From NCBI GenBank assembly GCA_946184295.1, contig CAMHEZ010000019.1, positions 1-39,567 on the forward strand: 39,567 nucleotides of DNA, in the 5' to 3' direction. The position numbers and the translations under genes were made by a program. Position 1 is the first letter of the stretch. Each line of letters begins with the position of its first letter. This stretch comes from an uncultured Clostridia bacterium (GTDB lineage: Bacteria; Bacillota; Clostridia; Oscillospirales; Acutalibacteraceae). Positions 1-7,578 of this stretch are shown here, one piece after another. The notes under the pieces are model-generated. The model saw nothing but the letters and a program-made list of their open reading frames with translations, ran no database searches and was not told where the DNA came from.

Positions 1-120
1 CCTTCCGCACGACCTTCCGCACGACCTTCCGCACGACCTTCCGCACGACCTTCCGCACGACCTTCCGTACGACCTTCCGCAAGCCCCTTTGCACGGCCTT
101 CCGCAAGTCCTTCTCTGCGA
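1..120 (-). repeat. 12-bp tandem repeat coding for AEGR tetrapeptides
   Basis: Ten consecutive 12-bp units are visible. The five at the window edge (1-60) are identical and those nearer the gene body are diverged. Read on the minus strand in the Rpn frame they encode mostly A-E-G-R. The array may continue past the edge. Confidence 0.95.
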
Positions 121-143
121 TAGCCTTCGCTGATATTACACAT
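1..143 (-). CDS. Possible internal small gene (C-terminal Rpn fragment), partial
   Basis: In the same frame as the Rpn-like gene, Met263 (ATG at 143) is preceded by AAGGAGAGGT at 151-160, 7 nt upstream, an excellent ribosome binding site. Translation from here would give a short protein made almost only of the repeat tail (MCNISEGYRR then AEGR repeats). In E. coli rpn genes a short C-terminal protein made from an internal start has been described as inhibiting the full nuclease. Whether this start is used here is inference: the SD-like bases also encode LEGEV of the long protein. Confidence 0.4.
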   Translation of the reverse strand, partial: MCNISEGYRREGLAEGRAKGLAEGRTEGRAEGRAEGRAEGRAEGRAE

Positions 144-929
144 AAGCGACACCTCTCCTTCCAATTCTCTTGTCATTGTAATGCCGTAACTGTTTTGCAG
201 AATCTGCTTTTTTTCGTTCACCGGCAGACTACTGGAAAATGTTATATTCAACAGGTCGATCATTTCTCCGGAATACGCGTTGAAATCCTTGCTCAGATAC
301 AAAAAGACCACAGACAGCAAATCATAATCCCGCCGTTCCATCGACGCATGACCCAGCGGCAGTTGTTCCTGCATCCCGTATTGTGAGATGGCTCTTTGCG
401 TATGATGTGACGGATTGGTGCAGACCCAGATAGAATATACCTTCTTCAGATTTTCGTAATGGGGTGGGATAAACTCCGTTCCGTTCTGGGCTGAGAGCAT
501 GCGCGCACAGTAATACAGGGCACGCTTGATGAGCGGATAGCCGGGACTGTCATCGTTTTGCGCCTCGATGTTGATAATCAGTTTGATCTTGTCGTTGTCT
601 GTACCGGGGGCTGTGGCGGAAAAGCGAATGTCATAATAGACCGTTCCCTCGGTCAGTGATTTGTCCTCTGTGTTCATGCCTGCGATGGCTTCGCCATGCA
701 CGCGGCTGCTTGTTTCTCCGTTCACTGCAACTGTGCCGATTTCGGGCTCCTTCTCGATGTATTTGTCGGCAATGTCGCGAATGGAGCAATTTTGAAATTC
801 CGGTACGCACCCCTGCAATATCCATGCCAGTATTTCTTTGTTGGCCAGTATGCGTTTCGCGGCTGTGTCACACCGGATTTTATCCTGCGCGGTTGTCAGA
901 TGTTCCGACAGCAGGCTGGGTATCTGCAT
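1..929 (-). CDS. Rpn-like PD-(D/E)XK nuclease / transposase-associated protein, C-terminus cut by window edge
   Basis: The reading frame is open from an ATG at 929 to the left edge (309 codons, no stop). The start has AAGGAG about 10 nt upstream. The core carries D100 in a YYDIRF context and E122-A-Q124 in IINIEAQ, which matches the D...ExQ active-site pattern of the PD-(D/E)XK transposase-like/Rpn families. Family members are DNA endonucleases implicated in recombination and, in E. coli, in phage defence. The tail (from about residue 267) becomes a run of AEGR-type tetrapeptides encoded by 12-bp repeats and leaves the window. The gene has its own consensus promoter, so it is probably independent of the DUF3841 gene upstream. 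The family is fairly clear; the cellular role is inference. Confidence 0.8.
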   Translation of the reverse strand, partial: MQIPSLLSEHLTTAQDKIRCDTAAKRILANKEILAWILQGCVPEFQNCSIRDIADKYIEKEPEIGTVAVNGETSSRVHGEAIAGMNTEDKSLTEGTVYYDIRFSATAPGTDNDKIKLIINIEAQNDDSPGYPLIKRALYYCARMLSAQNGTEFIPPHYENLKKVYSIWVCTNPSHHTQRAISQYGMQEQLPLGHASMERRDYDLLSVVFLYLSKDFNAYSGEMIDLLNITFSSSLPVNEKKQILQNSYGITMTRELEGEVSLMCNISEGYRREGLAEGRAKGLAEGRTEGRAEGRAEGRAEGRAEGRAE

Positions 930-955
930 CGTGGGTCATCTCCTTCCCCTTATTG

Positions 956-984
956 ATTATACACGCTCCTGCCCTTTCTGTCAA
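956..984 (-). promoter_or_regulatory. Consensus promoter of the Rpn-like gene
   Basis: On the minus strand a perfect TTGACA (979-984) is followed by a 17-bp spacer and a perfect TATAAT (956-961). Transcription would start near 949, leaving a leader of about 20 nt with the SD. Confidence 0.85.
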
Positions 985-1000
985 GCAATGGCCGCGACGG

Positions 1001-1573
1001 TCAGTGACGGCCACGCACGGTAAAGTGCTTTACGTCGCGTATCATGTCGCTTGTCAAGACCCAAAAGGTCGCCTGTATGGTTTGTCCGCGGCTGCACCAT
1101 GCGTTGTGGAGGAGCGTGGTATCAAACACGCGCTGCCAGTTTTCCCGTTTCATCTTATGTTGGTTTTCCGGTGAGAGGGAGCGATAATGCGCTTCCAGCG
1201 CATTGTCCTCCTGCTCGGTCCATGTAATCAGGCCATCGTTAAGAATGATCGACCATGAATCGAAATCTGAGAGCAGCACGCGGTCATCCGGTACCTCGAT
1301 TGCCAGACAGATCATTTTATAACCTCTGCCAATGCCCCACCGCGTATGGCCGATTGCGGGACGGCTTCTTTTGCCGTCTATCGTGTGCCATGCCCACACA
1401 GGGTATCTCACACCGTCGGGAGGCGGCCCGATGCGCTGCGTCATCTCGGCGGCCAGCCAGTCGTAATAAGGAATCAGGTCGGGCATGGCCAATTGCCCGG
1501 GGTCGCAGATATATTGTCCGCTTTGCAACAGCGTTTGATACACGCGCTCGGGCTGAATGGTCCAGAGAATCAT
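1001..1573 (-). CDS. DUF3841 family protein
   Basis: A 190-residue protein beginning MILWTIQPERVYQTLLQSG, with the W-T-I-Q-P opening and later YPVWAWH and DFDSW blocks that I associate with DUF3841, a family of about 200 residues without assigned function. It is soluble, with no signal peptide or membrane segment. Its ATG (1571-1573) overlaps the TGA of the upstream TetR gene (1570-1572) as ATGA, so it is likely translated by coupling and shares the regulator's transcript. The family assignment is from recall; no function is proposed. Confidence 0.8.
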   Translation of the reverse strand: MILWTIQPERVYQTLLQSGQYICDPGQLAMPDLIPYYDWLAAEMTQRIGPPPDGVRYPVWAWHTIDGKRSRPAIGHTRWGIGRGYKMICLAIEVPDDRVLLSDFDSWSIILNDGLITWTEQEDNALEAHYRSLSPENQHKMKRENWQRVFDTTLLHNAWCSRGQTIQATFWVLTSDMIRDVKHFTVRGRH

Positions 1574-2139
1574 AGCTGCTCCTTGAGAATGCGCGCCACT
1601 TCGTCGGAGGTGTCAACCTTCAACTGGAAGATTTTGCGGAAGGCCTGCACCATATCGTCCTTCATACCCGAGTCCAGCCAGTCAATGACCATGCCGAAGC
1701 AGAGGCATTTGTAATAGCTTACCACTAAGTCGGTATTTTTTTCGATCAGACTGTCGATGTCGCTGCCTTTGATGATATTTTCCACATAGCGCCGGACAAA
1801 ATACGCGCAGGTTTTCATGAGATACCGCTCAAACAGTTCCCGGTTGGTGGAGCGGTAGATGTGCAGAATAGCACGCCGGTGGTTGGAGGCAAATTCTGTG
1901 GTGGCGTCGAAGCAGTCCACGATGGAATTAACCGACGGGTATTTTTCGATCACCGCGTCGGATTCTTCCCGGATAATTTCCTCGATGAGGGCGGGCATAT
2001 CCTGAAAATGGTAATAGAAGGAATTGCGGTTGATGCCGCATTCCTCCACGATTTTTTTGACGGTGATGTCACTGAGGGGCTTTTCCTCCAGCAGTCTGAT
2101 GAACGCCTCTTTGATTGCGTCCCGGGTAAAACTTGCCAT
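1570..2139 (-). CDS. TetR/AcrR family transcriptional regulator
   Basis: A 189-residue protein with the typical TetR N-terminal helix-turn-helix: TRDAIKEAFIRLLEEKPL, then ITVKKIVEECGINRNSFYYHF. The C-terminal half is a helical ligand/dimer domain of the kind also seen in DhaS-like regulators. TetR proteins usually repress nearby genes until a ligand binds. Candidate targets are itself plus the DUF3841 gene, and the MMPL exporter and its partner just upstream in the same direction. A TATAAT lies at 2221-2226 on the minus strand with no good -35. Two TTTCCTGC octamers (2188-2195 and 2230-2237), 42 bp apart, flank the presumed start of transcription and could be operator parts. Confidence 0.9.
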   Translation of the reverse strand: MASFTRDAIKEAFIRLLEEKPLSDITVKKIVEECGINRNSFYYHFQDMPALIEEIIREESDAVIEKYPSVNSIVDCFDATTEFASNHRRAILHIYRSTNRELFERYLMKTCAYFVRRYVENIIKGSDIDSLIEKNTDLVVSYYKCLCFGMVIDWLDSGMKDDMVQAFRKIFQLKVDTSDEVARILKEQL

Positions 2140-2261
2140 ACACTCACACCTTTTTCGCTCTGCGTAATCTATATGATACGGATGCTGTTTCCTGCTCCAT
2201 CATATTCTGTCTGGGCTTTCATTATACAATTTCCTGCCTTGATTTACCATGAACACTTTGT

Positions 2262-2322
2262 AAAAAAATCAACCGAAAAGCCGACCGGTTCACAAAGCGT
2301 CAAACAGTCGGCTCTTCGGTTG
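2262..2322 (-). terminator. Intrinsic terminator of the MMPL / heptad-repeat protein operon
   Basis: A 16-bp stem (2270-2285 with 2307-2322, one mismatch) is followed on the minus strand by seven T residues (2262-2269). It lies just after the stop of the heptad-repeat protein. Confidence 0.9.
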
Positions 2323-2355
2323 TTGAGGAATGGTTATGACTTGGTGTAGTCGGGA

Positions 2356-4368
2356 TCAGTCGTTGGCAGACACCGAATCGGTGCGGTAGATGAATTTAAC
2401 GGTGCCGGTTTCATTGGCGTCGCCGGTATAGCTGTTGTAAGCGGCGGAAACGTCGCGCATCGCGTCCAGGCGTGTGCGGAGCTGACGGAGATTCATGCCG
2501 GAAGAAGCGCTGAGCATGCTGGCCAGTCCGCCGCCGCTGAGCTGCCCAACGCCTTCGGAAAGCTGCATCGCGCCGTCATTGAGCTGGGAAATGCCGTCCA
2601 CCAGCGCGCCGGAGCTGTTTTGCAGCTGATTGAGGCCGCTGCTGAGCTGGTCGGCGCCGTCCTTGAGCTTGACAGAACCGTCGTAGACCTGCTGTACGCC
2701 GCCGGTGTACTGCTGAATGCCCTGACAGAGCTGCCCGATGCCGTCCAGCAGCTCGATGGTGGAGCGAAGGGATTTCTCCGCCTGCTCGAGCGAGGCATAG
2801 GCCGTCGCAAGCTGCTGCGCCGACGGGCCTTCGGCACCTGACGAAGCGGCGCCGCCGGCTTCGTTGTTTTCGTCGTTTTCGTTGTTAGCGTCGTTGTTGC
2901 CGTCATCGGTCGGGTCGTCCTGCTGCACAGGTTCCGGCGCGGTGGCGTTGTTTGGTTCATCGGCGGTATCCGGACGGCTCTCTTCACTTGGGGTGTTCGC
3001 TTCATCCGTTGTGTTCTGATTTGGAGAGTCGTCCGTGCTTGCGGACGAGTCCGCATTCTGTGCATTGCCGGTTGCCGGACTGTTGTTTGCGGCGGCGGCC
3101 GCTGCCTGCTGCTGTGCCATCTGTGCCGCAATCTTGGATTTGGCGCCCGAAACCTGCGCCAGCACGCTTTTCAACTCGGTGCGGTAATTGTCGGGGGTAA
3201 GTGAGTTGAAGCTGATATCGAGCTGTCGCAGCGGCTCGATACTCGACTGCGTGCTGGCGAGGACGGTCTGAAAGAGCGTTTGAGCGCCGCCGTTCAATTC
3301 CGTGCCCTTGGAGCAGAGCAGCGCCAGCGCCGCGTTGACCGTGTCCACGCCGCCTGCCAGCTCCTGACCGCCCGCGGCGAGCTGGTTGACGCCGTCGATG
3401 AGCAGGCCGGATTTATCCAGCAGTTCGCTGGTGCCGGCGTAGAGCGCGGCGGTGCCGTCGGTCAGCCGATTTAACCCGGCTGTGAGGCTGTCAAGCGACA
3501 GGGTGTTTTCGTTCTTCTTTTCGGCAACGTCCTCTGCCGCCTCATTGAAAAGATCGTTGGACACCATGGTGAGCGTGGTGGTCAGCTCAAAGTTTTTGAC
3601 GTCGGCGGTAATCTCCACCGCATTGGGAATCTCCAGGGTGTCATCGCTCAGGTTCAGGCTTTCCGCCATGCCGGGGAGGGCAAATCCCAGTACAATGCTT
3701 CTGGTGCCGTCGTTGATGACCTTGCCGTTGGATACCTGCACATGGGAGAATGTGTCGTTGTTCAGAATGGTACCGGTGACCACGGTGAAAGGCACATAGA
3801 TTTCGGTATCCGCGCCGTCGATGGAAACGGTCTGCTTCTGGTTGTTGGTGTAATCAAAGCGAATGGTGACCTTGCCGCTTTTGCCTGCGATTTCGTCGGC
3901 GGTCATCTTCTTGCCGTCGAGGGAATAGCTCAGCCGCACGTCCACCGGCAGATTTTCGCCGCTCTCCACCTGCTGATAATAGGAGCCGCCGTCCGCGTCC
4001 CATGAATTGGCGCTGCCGGAATTGATGGTATAGCCCTGTTCCGCGTCGGACTGCTTCAATGCGTCAAGATTATCGGCTTCGGCAATGCTCTTGCTCTGGG
4101 AGGAATGCTTGAGCCAGTCGCTGACGATGACCTTCTTCACACCGCCGTCCGCGTCGGCGATGACATACACCGTCTCGCTTTTCTCCTGTGAATCCTCGCT
4201 GTTGACGTAGGTCTGCATGGCCTCTACCGTCCGGGCACGGTTGTGCGACAGCACCGAGACGGTGCCGCCCGCTGCCGCGGCAATCACCACTGCCGCCGCG
4301 ATGACCAGGGCGAGCGGACGTTTCAGTTGTATCCGCGTTTTTTTCGCGTTTGTCTCTTGATTGTTCAT
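2356..4368 (-). CDS. Membrane-anchored heptad-repeat (X-X-X-Leu-X-X-Gly, YhgE/Pip-like) protein
   Basis: From the ATG at 4368 the protein has 670 residues. ATG at 4374 and GTG at 4380 are in-frame alternatives; 4368 gives the best spacing to AAGGTGG. One membrane segment lies near residues 15-40 (ALVIAAAVVIAAAAGGTVSV). A long extracytoplasmic part follows, with runs such as LTDGTAALYAGTSELLDKSG and LKDGADQLSSGLNQLQNSSG typical of XXXLXXG heptad proteins. A low-complexity A/N/D/E linker of about 100 residues splits the heptad regions. YhgE/Pip proteins usually have C-terminal membrane helices; this one has none. It follows an MMPL gene, a common pairing, and may be its periplasm-like adaptor (inference). 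Confidence 0.8.
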   Translation of the reverse strand: MNNQETNAKKTRIQLKRPLALVIAAAVVIAAAAGGTVSVLSHNRARTVEAMQTYVNSEDSQEKSETVYVIADADGGVKKVIVSDWLKHSSQSKSIAEADNLDALKQSDAEQGYTINSGSANSWDADGGSYYQQVESGENLPVDVRLSYSLDGKKMTADEIAGKSGKVTIRFDYTNNQKQTVSIDGADTEIYVPFTVVTGTILNNDTFSHVQVSNGKVINDGTRSIVLGFALPGMAESLNLSDDTLEIPNAVEITADVKNFELTTTLTMVSNDLFNEAAEDVAEKKNENTLSLDSLTAGLNRLTDGTAALYAGTSELLDKSGLLIDGVNQLAAGGQELAGGVDTVNAALALLCSKGTELNGGAQTLFQTVLASTQSSIEPLRQLDISFNSLTPDNYRTELKSVLAQVSGAKSKIAAQMAQQQAAAAAANNSPATGNAQNADSSASTDDSPNQNTTDEANTPSEESRPDTADEPNNATAPEPVQQDDPTDDGNNDANNENDENNEAGGAASSGAEGPSAQQLATAYASLEQAEKSLRSTIELLDGIGQLCQGIQQYTGGVQQVYDGSVKLKDGADQLSSGLNQLQNSSGALVDGISQLNDGAMQLSEGVGQLSGGGLASMLSASSGMNLRQLRTRLDAMRDVSAAYNSYTGDANETGTVKFIYRTDSVSAND

Positions 4369-4451
4369 ATCCATTACCACCTTTTCAATTTTGGTCGGAG
4401 CTTCGATTGGATTCGCCTGACCTTATCAGATATTTTCAGTGCGTCTTGCTC

Positions 4452-4558
4452 GCAGGCTGCGCCTGCTCCCGGGGCGAGTGCCCTAGCTTTCGCTAGCGAA
4501 AGCTTGCCCCTGCAAGGGCTCTGCCCTTGACCCGCCAAGAGGTGCCAGCACCCCTTGG
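4452..4558. repeat. Intergenic element of four consecutive hairpins
   Basis: Between the MMPL stop and the next start lie a GCAGGC/GCCTGC hairpin (4452-4466), a perfect 20-bp palindrome (4485-4504), a CAAGGGC/GCCCTTG hairpin (4513-4529) and a CCAAG..CTTGG hairpin with one mismatch (4535-4558). It resembles dispersed palindromic repeats of Firmicutes genomes. In the mRNA it could separate expression of the two genes. Confidence 0.7.
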
Positions 4559-4574
4559 ATTCCCGCGCTTCGCT

Positions 4575-6659
4575 TCATGATTTTTCCCTGACCGGGATAT
4601 CTCTCATACCGGCGGTTGTCTTGCAGATCAGCCGGTCGAAGACCATAAACATCGACGGCAGTATCAACAGCACCGCGCACATACTGATGAGAGCGCCTCG
4701 CGCCATCAGCATACACAGTGAGCCGATGATGTCCACGTCAGAATACAGCGCCACGCCGAAGGTCGCCGCGAAGAAGCCCAGCGCACTCACAATGATGGAA
4801 CCCATGTTTGCGTTGAGCGCGGCGGTCACGGCTTCTTTCTTGCCCAGACCGTCAATCCGTTCGTTCTTGTAGCGTGTCGTCATGAGAATGGCATAATCGA
4901 CGGTGGCACCGAGCTGAATGGTGCTGATGCAGATCGGGGCGATAAAGGGCAGCGCCGTGCCGGTGTAGTAAGGAATGCCCAGATTGATGAAAATCGCAAA
5001 TTCAATGACCGCCACCAGAATGAACGGCAGTGACGCGCTTTTCAGCACGATGGCGATGATGACGAAAATCGCGGCAATAGAAATCGCGTCCACCGCCTTG
5101 AAATCGTGGTCGGTGATGGTGATGAGATCCTTGGTGCAGGGCGCTTCGCCGATGAGCATGGCAGAGGGGTCGTATTTTTTGATGACGGCGTTGATCGCGT
5201 CGATCTGGTCGTTGACCGCGTCGGTGGCCACCTTGTATTCCGAGCTGACCAGCAGCAACTGCCACCGGTCGCTTTTCAGAATGCGGCGTACCGAATCGGG
5301 CAGCAGCTCCTCCGGCACCGCGCTGCCGATGACCGAATCCAGCCCCAGCGCCAGCTTCACGCCGTCCACCTGCTCGATTTCCTCCGTCATGGCCCGTGCG
5401 TCCTGCGCGGGGAGATGGGCGTCGGCCAGAATCATGTGGGTGGAAGACATATCAAATTCATCTTGCAGCTTGTTGGTGGCGATGACGTAGGCCATATCCT
5501 CCGGCAGCGTTGCGCCCAAGTCATAATACACCTGGGTGTGGCTGTTGCCATAGAAGGCCGGGCCGATGATCGCCAGAAACGCGATGATACCCACCGGGAA
5601 CACTTTGACAATGCCGCCCGAAAGCCGGTCGAGCCGGGGCATCAGGGGTTTGTGCCGCGTTTTTTCGATGGCTTTGTCCAGCAGCAGAATCATGGCGGGC
5701 AGTGTGGTCACGCAGCCGATCACGCCGAACACAACGCCCTTTGCCATGACAATGCCGAGGTCCAGCCCCAGCGTGAAGGTCATGAAGCACAGCGCCAGAA
5801 ACCCCGCGACAGTGGTGACGGAGCTGCCGACCACCGAAGTGATGGTGGCGGAGATGGCGTGTGCCATAGCCTCTTCCTTGCTGTCGGGGAATTGCTGTTT
5901 CTGCTCGCTGTAGCTGTGCCACAGAAAGATGGAGTAGTCCATCGTGACGGCGAGCTGGAGGACGGCGGAAAGCGCCTTGGTGATATAGGAAATCTCGCCC
6001 AGGAAGATATTGCTGCCCAGATTGAGTAAGATTGCCATGCCGATGCTTGCAAGGAACACAAGCGGAATGAGGAAGGAATCCATGAAGAGCATCATCACAA
6101 CCACCGAGCAAAGCACCGCAATGCCCACATAGATGGGCTCCTCGCGCTCACACAAATCCTTGAGATCTGTCACCATGGCCGACATGCCCGTGACAAAGCA
6201 CTGTCTGCCCGCCAGCGAGCGGATCTGTCCGATGGCCTGCATGGTTTCGTCCGCGCTGGTTGAGGTGTCAAAAAAGACCGCCATCAGTGTGGCATCGCCG
6301 TTGTTGAAGGCGTCATAGTATTTTTGGGGCAGTATCTCCATGGGAACCGAGTCGTTGAGCACGCTGTCGTACCACACGACGCTGACCACGTGATCTACAT
6401 GCTCAATCTGTTGTTTGAGTGCGGCGGTGTCCTGCGGCGCCATGCCCTCCACCACCAGAATGGAAAACGCGCCCTTACCGAAATCCTCCAGCAAAATATC
6501 CTGTCCCTGCATGGTTTCGATATCGTCCGGCAGATAATCCAGCATATCATAATTGATTCTGGTGAGCGCCATGCCGATGACGGACGGTATCAGCAGAATC
6601 ACCGCGATCAGCAATATCAGCCTGCGATGTTTTACCACGGCATTACCGAACCTGTTCAT
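4575..6659 (-). CDS. MMPL family RND-type transporter
   Basis: A 694-residue protein built as two RND repeats. Each has one N-terminal helix (LILLIAVILLIPSVIGMAL near residue 15; VFPVGIIAFLAIIGPAFYG near the middle), an outer loop domain, and then a block of five helices. The segment AVTMDYSIFLWHSYSEQ and the second-half AIVLKSASLPFILVAVIEFA are typical of MMPL/HAE3-like exporters, which use the proton gradient to move lipids or drugs. Its start has GAGGT 7 nt upstream. The heptad-repeat gene follows 206 bp later in the same direction, before a shared terminator, so the two are probably one operon. The substrate is unknown. Confidence 0.92.
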   Translation of the reverse strand: MNRFGNAVVKHRRLILLIAVILLIPSVIGMALTRINYDMLDYLPDDIETMQGQDILLEDFGKGAFSILVVEGMAPQDTAALKQQIEHVDHVVSVVWYDSVLNDSVPMEILPQKYYDAFNNGDATLMAVFFDTSTSADETMQAIGQIRSLAGRQCFVTGMSAMVTDLKDLCEREEPIYVGIAVLCSVVVMMLFMDSFLIPLVFLASIGMAILLNLGSNIFLGEISYITKALSAVLQLAVTMDYSIFLWHSYSEQKQQFPDSKEEAMAHAISATITSVVGSSVTTVAGFLALCFMTFTLGLDLGIVMAKGVVFGVIGCVTTLPAMILLLDKAIEKTRHKPLMPRLDRLSGGIVKVFPVGIIAFLAIIGPAFYGNSHTQVYYDLGATLPEDMAYVIATNKLQDEFDMSSTHMILADAHLPAQDARAMTEEIEQVDGVKLALGLDSVIGSAVPEELLPDSVRRILKSDRWQLLLVSSEYKVATDAVNDQIDAINAVIKKYDPSAMLIGEAPCTKDLITITDHDFKAVDAISIAAIFVIIAIVLKSASLPFILVAVIEFAIFINLGIPYYTGTALPFIAPICISTIQLGATVDYAILMTTRYKNERIDGLGKKEAVTAALNANMGSIIVSALGFFAATFGVALYSDVDIIGSLCMLMARGALISMCAVLLILPSMFMVFDRLICKTTAGMRDIPVREKS

Positions 6660-6879
6660 GTATCATTACCTCTCTGATAGATTGACCGGGGCGGCCGGGG
6701 CAACGCCTTTTACCGCCTCTGGCAACGACCAGTTTACGACGCGGCGGCGGTTTTATCAATAGGCAAGTTTGATGACAACGTCTGAAATTTAGGCATTTGG
6801 ACGGTGATGACCAGTAATCGTGGACGGATTAAAATGCAAAAAGACAATAATCTCTTTTATATTGCCGCACCGGCAAACC

Positions 6880-7063
6880 GGTTTACAAAGGGTTTACAAA
6901 GAAAACGCCGTCCGTTGTAAACCTTGTTGGTGGTCAAAAAAGCCCTAGAATACGGGGTTTTCAGGCGGTTACAGACAAAAGGTTTACAAGGTACCGAGGA
7001 AATGACAGTAAAATAAAAAAATATACATACTATGTATTTATAGCAAAATCGTTGTAAACCTTG
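6880..7063. promoter_or_regulatory. Cluster of five GGTTTACAA motifs
   Basis: Copies lie at 6880-6890 and 6891-6901 (direct, abutting, both GGTTTACAAAG), 6915-6923 (inverted), 6981-6989 (direct) and 7052-7060 (inverted). The two inverted copies share the 14-mer CGTTGTAAACCTTG (6913-6926, 7050-7063). The arrangement suggests binding sites for an unknown regulator between two divergent operons. Confidence 0.6.
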
Positions 7064-7111
7064 GCAACCGTGATAATTGCTGTGAAAGATGGCTGTTACA
7101 TTTTTTTGCCA

Positions 7112-7136
7112 AACTACTTGACAATGCAAAGTAGTT
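7112..7136. promoter_or_regulatory. Candidate PadR operator 1
   Basis: AACTACTT (7112-7119), 9 bp, AAGTAGTT (7129-7136): a perfect 8-bp inverted repeat overlapping the -35 box of the padR promoter. Confidence 0.65.
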
Positions 7137-7146
7137 GTGCTATGAT
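7118..7146 (+). promoter_or_regulatory. padR promoter
   Basis: Perfect TTGACA (7118-7123), 17-bp spacer, TATGAT (7141-7146). It lies between and within the two inverted repeats. Confidence 0.85.
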
Positions 7147-7155
7147 AATGCCTGT

Positions 7156-7182
7156 AAGCTACTTTGCAATAGCAAGTAGCTT
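7156..7182. promoter_or_regulatory. Candidate PadR operator 2
   Basis: AAGCTACTT (7156-7164), 9 bp, AAGTAGCTT (7174-7182): a perfect 9-bp inverted repeat just downstream of the start of transcription. It has the same arms and spacing as operator 1, with centres 45 bp apart. Confidence 0.65.
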
Positions 7183-7208
7183 GTCAGTACCGACAAGGAG
7201 GTGACGCG

Positions 7209-7556
7209 TTGGACGACACACAATTGCTCAAAGGGGTATTGGAAGGCTGTGTGCTTGCGGTCATCAGCAAGGGCGAAACCTACGGCTATGAAATTCTCTC
7301 CGTGCTGATTGACGGCGGCTTTGACAATCTGATCGAGGGGACGCTGTATCCCGTACTGACCCGCCTGCAAAAGAAAGGGCTGATTGCCTGCCGGATGGGA
7401 AAATCGCCGCTGGGACCTTCGCGCAAGTATTTCTCCATCACACCGGAAGGCGAGCAGTACCTCGCGGCGTTTGTCGAGAATTACACCAAGGTCACACAGG
7501 CCGCTATGCACATTTTATCGGAAGACCGAGAGAAAAAAGCATCAGAAAACGGATAG
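7209..7556 (+). CDS. PadR family transcriptional regulator
   Basis: A 115-residue protein starting at TTG, chosen because AAGGAGG (7195-7201) lies 7 nt upstream. It has the PadR winged-helix hallmarks: LLKGVLEGCVLAVIS, the YGYEI motif, EGTLYPVLTRLQKKGLI, then the wing SRKYFSITPEGE. PadR proteins are repressors of membrane or efflux genes and often of themselves. Two equal inverted repeats over its promoter support self-repression. The next gene starts 22 bp downstream and is surely in the same operon. Confidence 0.95.
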   Translation: MDDTQLLKGVLEGCVLAVISKGETYGYEILSVLIDGGFDNLIEGTLYPVLTRLQKKGLIACRMGKSPLGPSRKYFSITPEGEQYLAAFVENYTKVTQAAMHILSEDREKKASENG

Positions 7557-7578
7557 CAGCAACGGAGGAGTAAACGAA

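Larger units (their letters stand above)
6660..7208. other. 549-bp divergent intergenic region
   Basis: This gene-free stretch separates the leftward MMPL gene from the rightward padR gene. It holds five copies of GGTTTACAA, the padR promoter with two inverted repeats, and otherwise AT-rich DNA. A possible leftward promoter (TTGTCA, 17 bp, TAAAAC on the minus strand near 6750-6780) is weak. The short frames here look random. Confidence 0.7.

Noticed and set aside
1..120. Repeat array as a CRISPR
   Set aside because: The units are 12 bp and directly abutting, with no spacers, and they are in frame with a protein gene.
6857..7129. 90-residue minus-strand frame in the divergent region
   Set aside because: No ribosome site, no family resemblance, and it overlaps the motif array and the padR promoter.
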